DNA of 6,633 nucleotides from Spirochaetes bacterium GWF1_49_6. Its GTDB lineage: Bacteria; Spirochaetota; Brevinematia; Brevinematales; GWF1-51-8. The DNA is taken from assembly GCA_001829395.1 (NCBI GenBank), contig MIBD01000015.1, positions 14,699 to 21,331 on the forward strand. The letters are read 5' to 3'. The translations under genes were made by a program, and so were the position numbers. This document shows positions 5,695 through 6,633 of the stretch, in pieces (the first letter of the stretch is position 1; each line of letters opens with the position of its first letter). The notes under the pieces were generated by a model. It worked only from the letters and a program-made list of their open reading frames with translations, was not told where the DNA came from and ran no database searches.

Positions 5695-5745
5695 ATTGCC
5701 TTGAAAAAGTGCGTAAAGCACAAAAACAATGCATAGGAGTGCAAA

Positions 5746-6633
5746 ATGAGAACATGTTTAGCTTCTGCGACCCTGTCGGCGGTTATCCTGACGGCGGGTT
5801 GTTCCGTAACCCAGATGGATTTGCCGCAGAAGGCAAATGAAAAAGTCGAGTTCGTGCTGACCGGAGATCCCGCGGTGGATGCCGCGATGCCCTTCCTCAC
5901 CCCCGAAGAGCTCGCTTTTTACGGTTTTAACGGGGATAACAGTGTTGCCCCGGCGAGTGTTACTCCCAGTCCTGTTTTCGTTGCGGCCCACGGCCCGTTA
6001 TATGACGCGCGCGCGGTCCGAGGTAAGGGGTTAAGTGTCAACGCTTATTTCAGCGGTACGGACACCAATACGGTCCTGTTTCTTGTGTACGGGTATTCCG
6101 CGAACAATCTCTCCGCAAAGGTCACGATGAAAACCAGCGGCTACGGCTCGTTTAACGCGGAACTGCAAATCCCGCAAAACGCCGGTTCCAAGCTGTACTA
6201 CCGGATTACCGATACCAACGGTAACACGGTCGCCGAGAAGAACGGCCAGCCCTATACGGTGAGTGTCTACGACCGGATTGTCTCGTTCAGTTACGCGAAG
6301 GCGTATAATTACGGCGGAGACGCCGAATTCGCGGGATGGCTGACTATCAACTATTCCGGCGCGTCGGTAAGCTCGAATACCGCCCTCCATTACGGGTGGA
6401 ATAACTGGCAGACTGTCGGCGATACCAATATGTCGTTCACGGGGAATTCCTCCTACTATAGCTCGGCGAGTTACAGTACCGTCCTTCTCCAGATTCCCAA
6501 CAACGCGAATTATCTCGATTTCGTGTTCTACGGGAACGGGGTTTGGGATAATAACGGCGGCAACGACTTCCATATGAGCGTGAAACCGATCGTGATTGTC
6601 AGCCCTCAGAGCGCGTATGACGGCTCCAAGTAT
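5746..6633 (+). CDS. Lipoprotein with CBM25-like starch-binding domain, 3' end outside window
   Basis: The frame is open from the ATG at 5746 to the window end (296 codons, no stop). AGGAG lies 6 nt upstream of the start. Residues 1-19 are a lipoprotein signal ending in lipobox LTAGC with lipidated Cys19. Residues 20-95 are a low-complexity linker-like stretch. About 96-175 is a beta-rich module (VLFLVYGYSANNLSAKVTM ... KLYYRITDTNGN) that I cannot name. About 195-279 looks like a CBM25/CBM53-type starch-binding domain: ALHYGWNNWQTVGDTNMSF (213-231), a strand LLQIPNNANYLDFVF, then GVWDNNGGNDFHMSV (265-279), where the aromatic residues and the WDNN-GND loop are the hallmarks. VIVSPQSAYDGSKY may begin the next domain, possibly a glycoside hydrolase, but none is visible. 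It has its own promoter with an operator-like site and diverges from fliW. Expected role: an outer-surface starch-binding protein or anchored amylase. Confidence 0.85.
   Translation, partial: MRTCLASATLSAVILTAGCSVTQMDLPQKANEKVEFVLTGDPAVDAAMPFLTPEELAFYGFNGDNSVAPASVTPSPVFVAAHGPLYDARAVRGKGLSVNAYFSGTDTNTVLFLVYGYSANNLSAKVTMKTSGYGSFNAELQIPQNAGSKLYYRITDTNGNTVAEKNGQPYTVSVYDRIVSFSYAKAYNYGGDAEFAGWLTINYSGASVSSNTALHYGWNNWQTVGDTNMSFTGNSSYYSSASYSTVLLQIPNNANYLDFVFYGNGVWDNNGGNDFHMSVKPIVIVSPQSAYDGSKY

Noticed and set aside
6031..6573. Minus-strand 180-codon frame at the right edge
   Set aside because: It lies opposite the lipoprotein frame, which has a promoter, ribosome site, lipobox and CBM25-like motifs. 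The minus frame is an Arg/Val/Gly-rich antisense shadow.

Overview
The window comes from a flagellated, diderm bacterium of roughly balanced GC content. FliW points to flagella. Two lipobox signal peptides and a probable outer-membrane barrel point to an outer envelope. The mix suits a free-living member of the Spirochaetota, but no marker here settles the phylum, so this is inference only.

Positions 1-4440 (+) hold three closely spaced, co-directional genes that look like one operon. The first is the C-terminal 471 residues of a MalS-like GH13 alpha-amylase, cut by the left edge, with all four GH13 motifs and all three catalytic residues visible. After 33 nt comes an unrecognised 182-aa secreted protein resembling a small outer-membrane beta-barrel. 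After another 23 nt comes an 805-aa lipoprotein built from bacterial Ig-like modules, two tandem choice-of-anchor-D (ASPM/SPD-2/Hydin-like) repeats, an FN3-like module and a C-terminal DOMON/CBM9-like domain. A strong intrinsic terminator (4460-4487) closes the unit.

Positions 4441-5047 contain no convincing gene but are dense in short repeats. They include a 42-bp tandem duplication, three 20-nt units of the form TCCCTC-N8-TCGGGA, hairpins, four GC-rich/T-tract tails and a 14-nt direct repeat. One 20-nt unit sits in one arm of the 42-bp duplication and is absent from the other, which looks like a filled and an empty site.

Positions 5048-5512 (-) encode the flagellar assembly factor FliW, with no csrA beside it. 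Positions 5513-5745 are a divergent promoter region. It has a near-consensus sigma70 promoter (TTGACA-N17-TACAAT) firing rightward. A 10-bp palindrome, TAAGCGCTTA, overlaps its -10 box and resembles LacI/CcpA-family operators, and a second related site lies 96 bp upstream.

Positions 5746-6633 (+) are the first 296 codons of a lipoprotein containing a CBM25-like starch-binding domain. The gene is open at the right edge, so any catalytic domain lies outside.

Taken together, starch-related functions flank a lone flagellar gene. I infer an extracytoplasmic alpha-glucan-degrading locus: secreted amylase, surface lipoproteins that may bind polysaccharide, and possible sugar-responsive repression. 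I see no defence system, CRISPR array, tRNA, rRNA or transposase.
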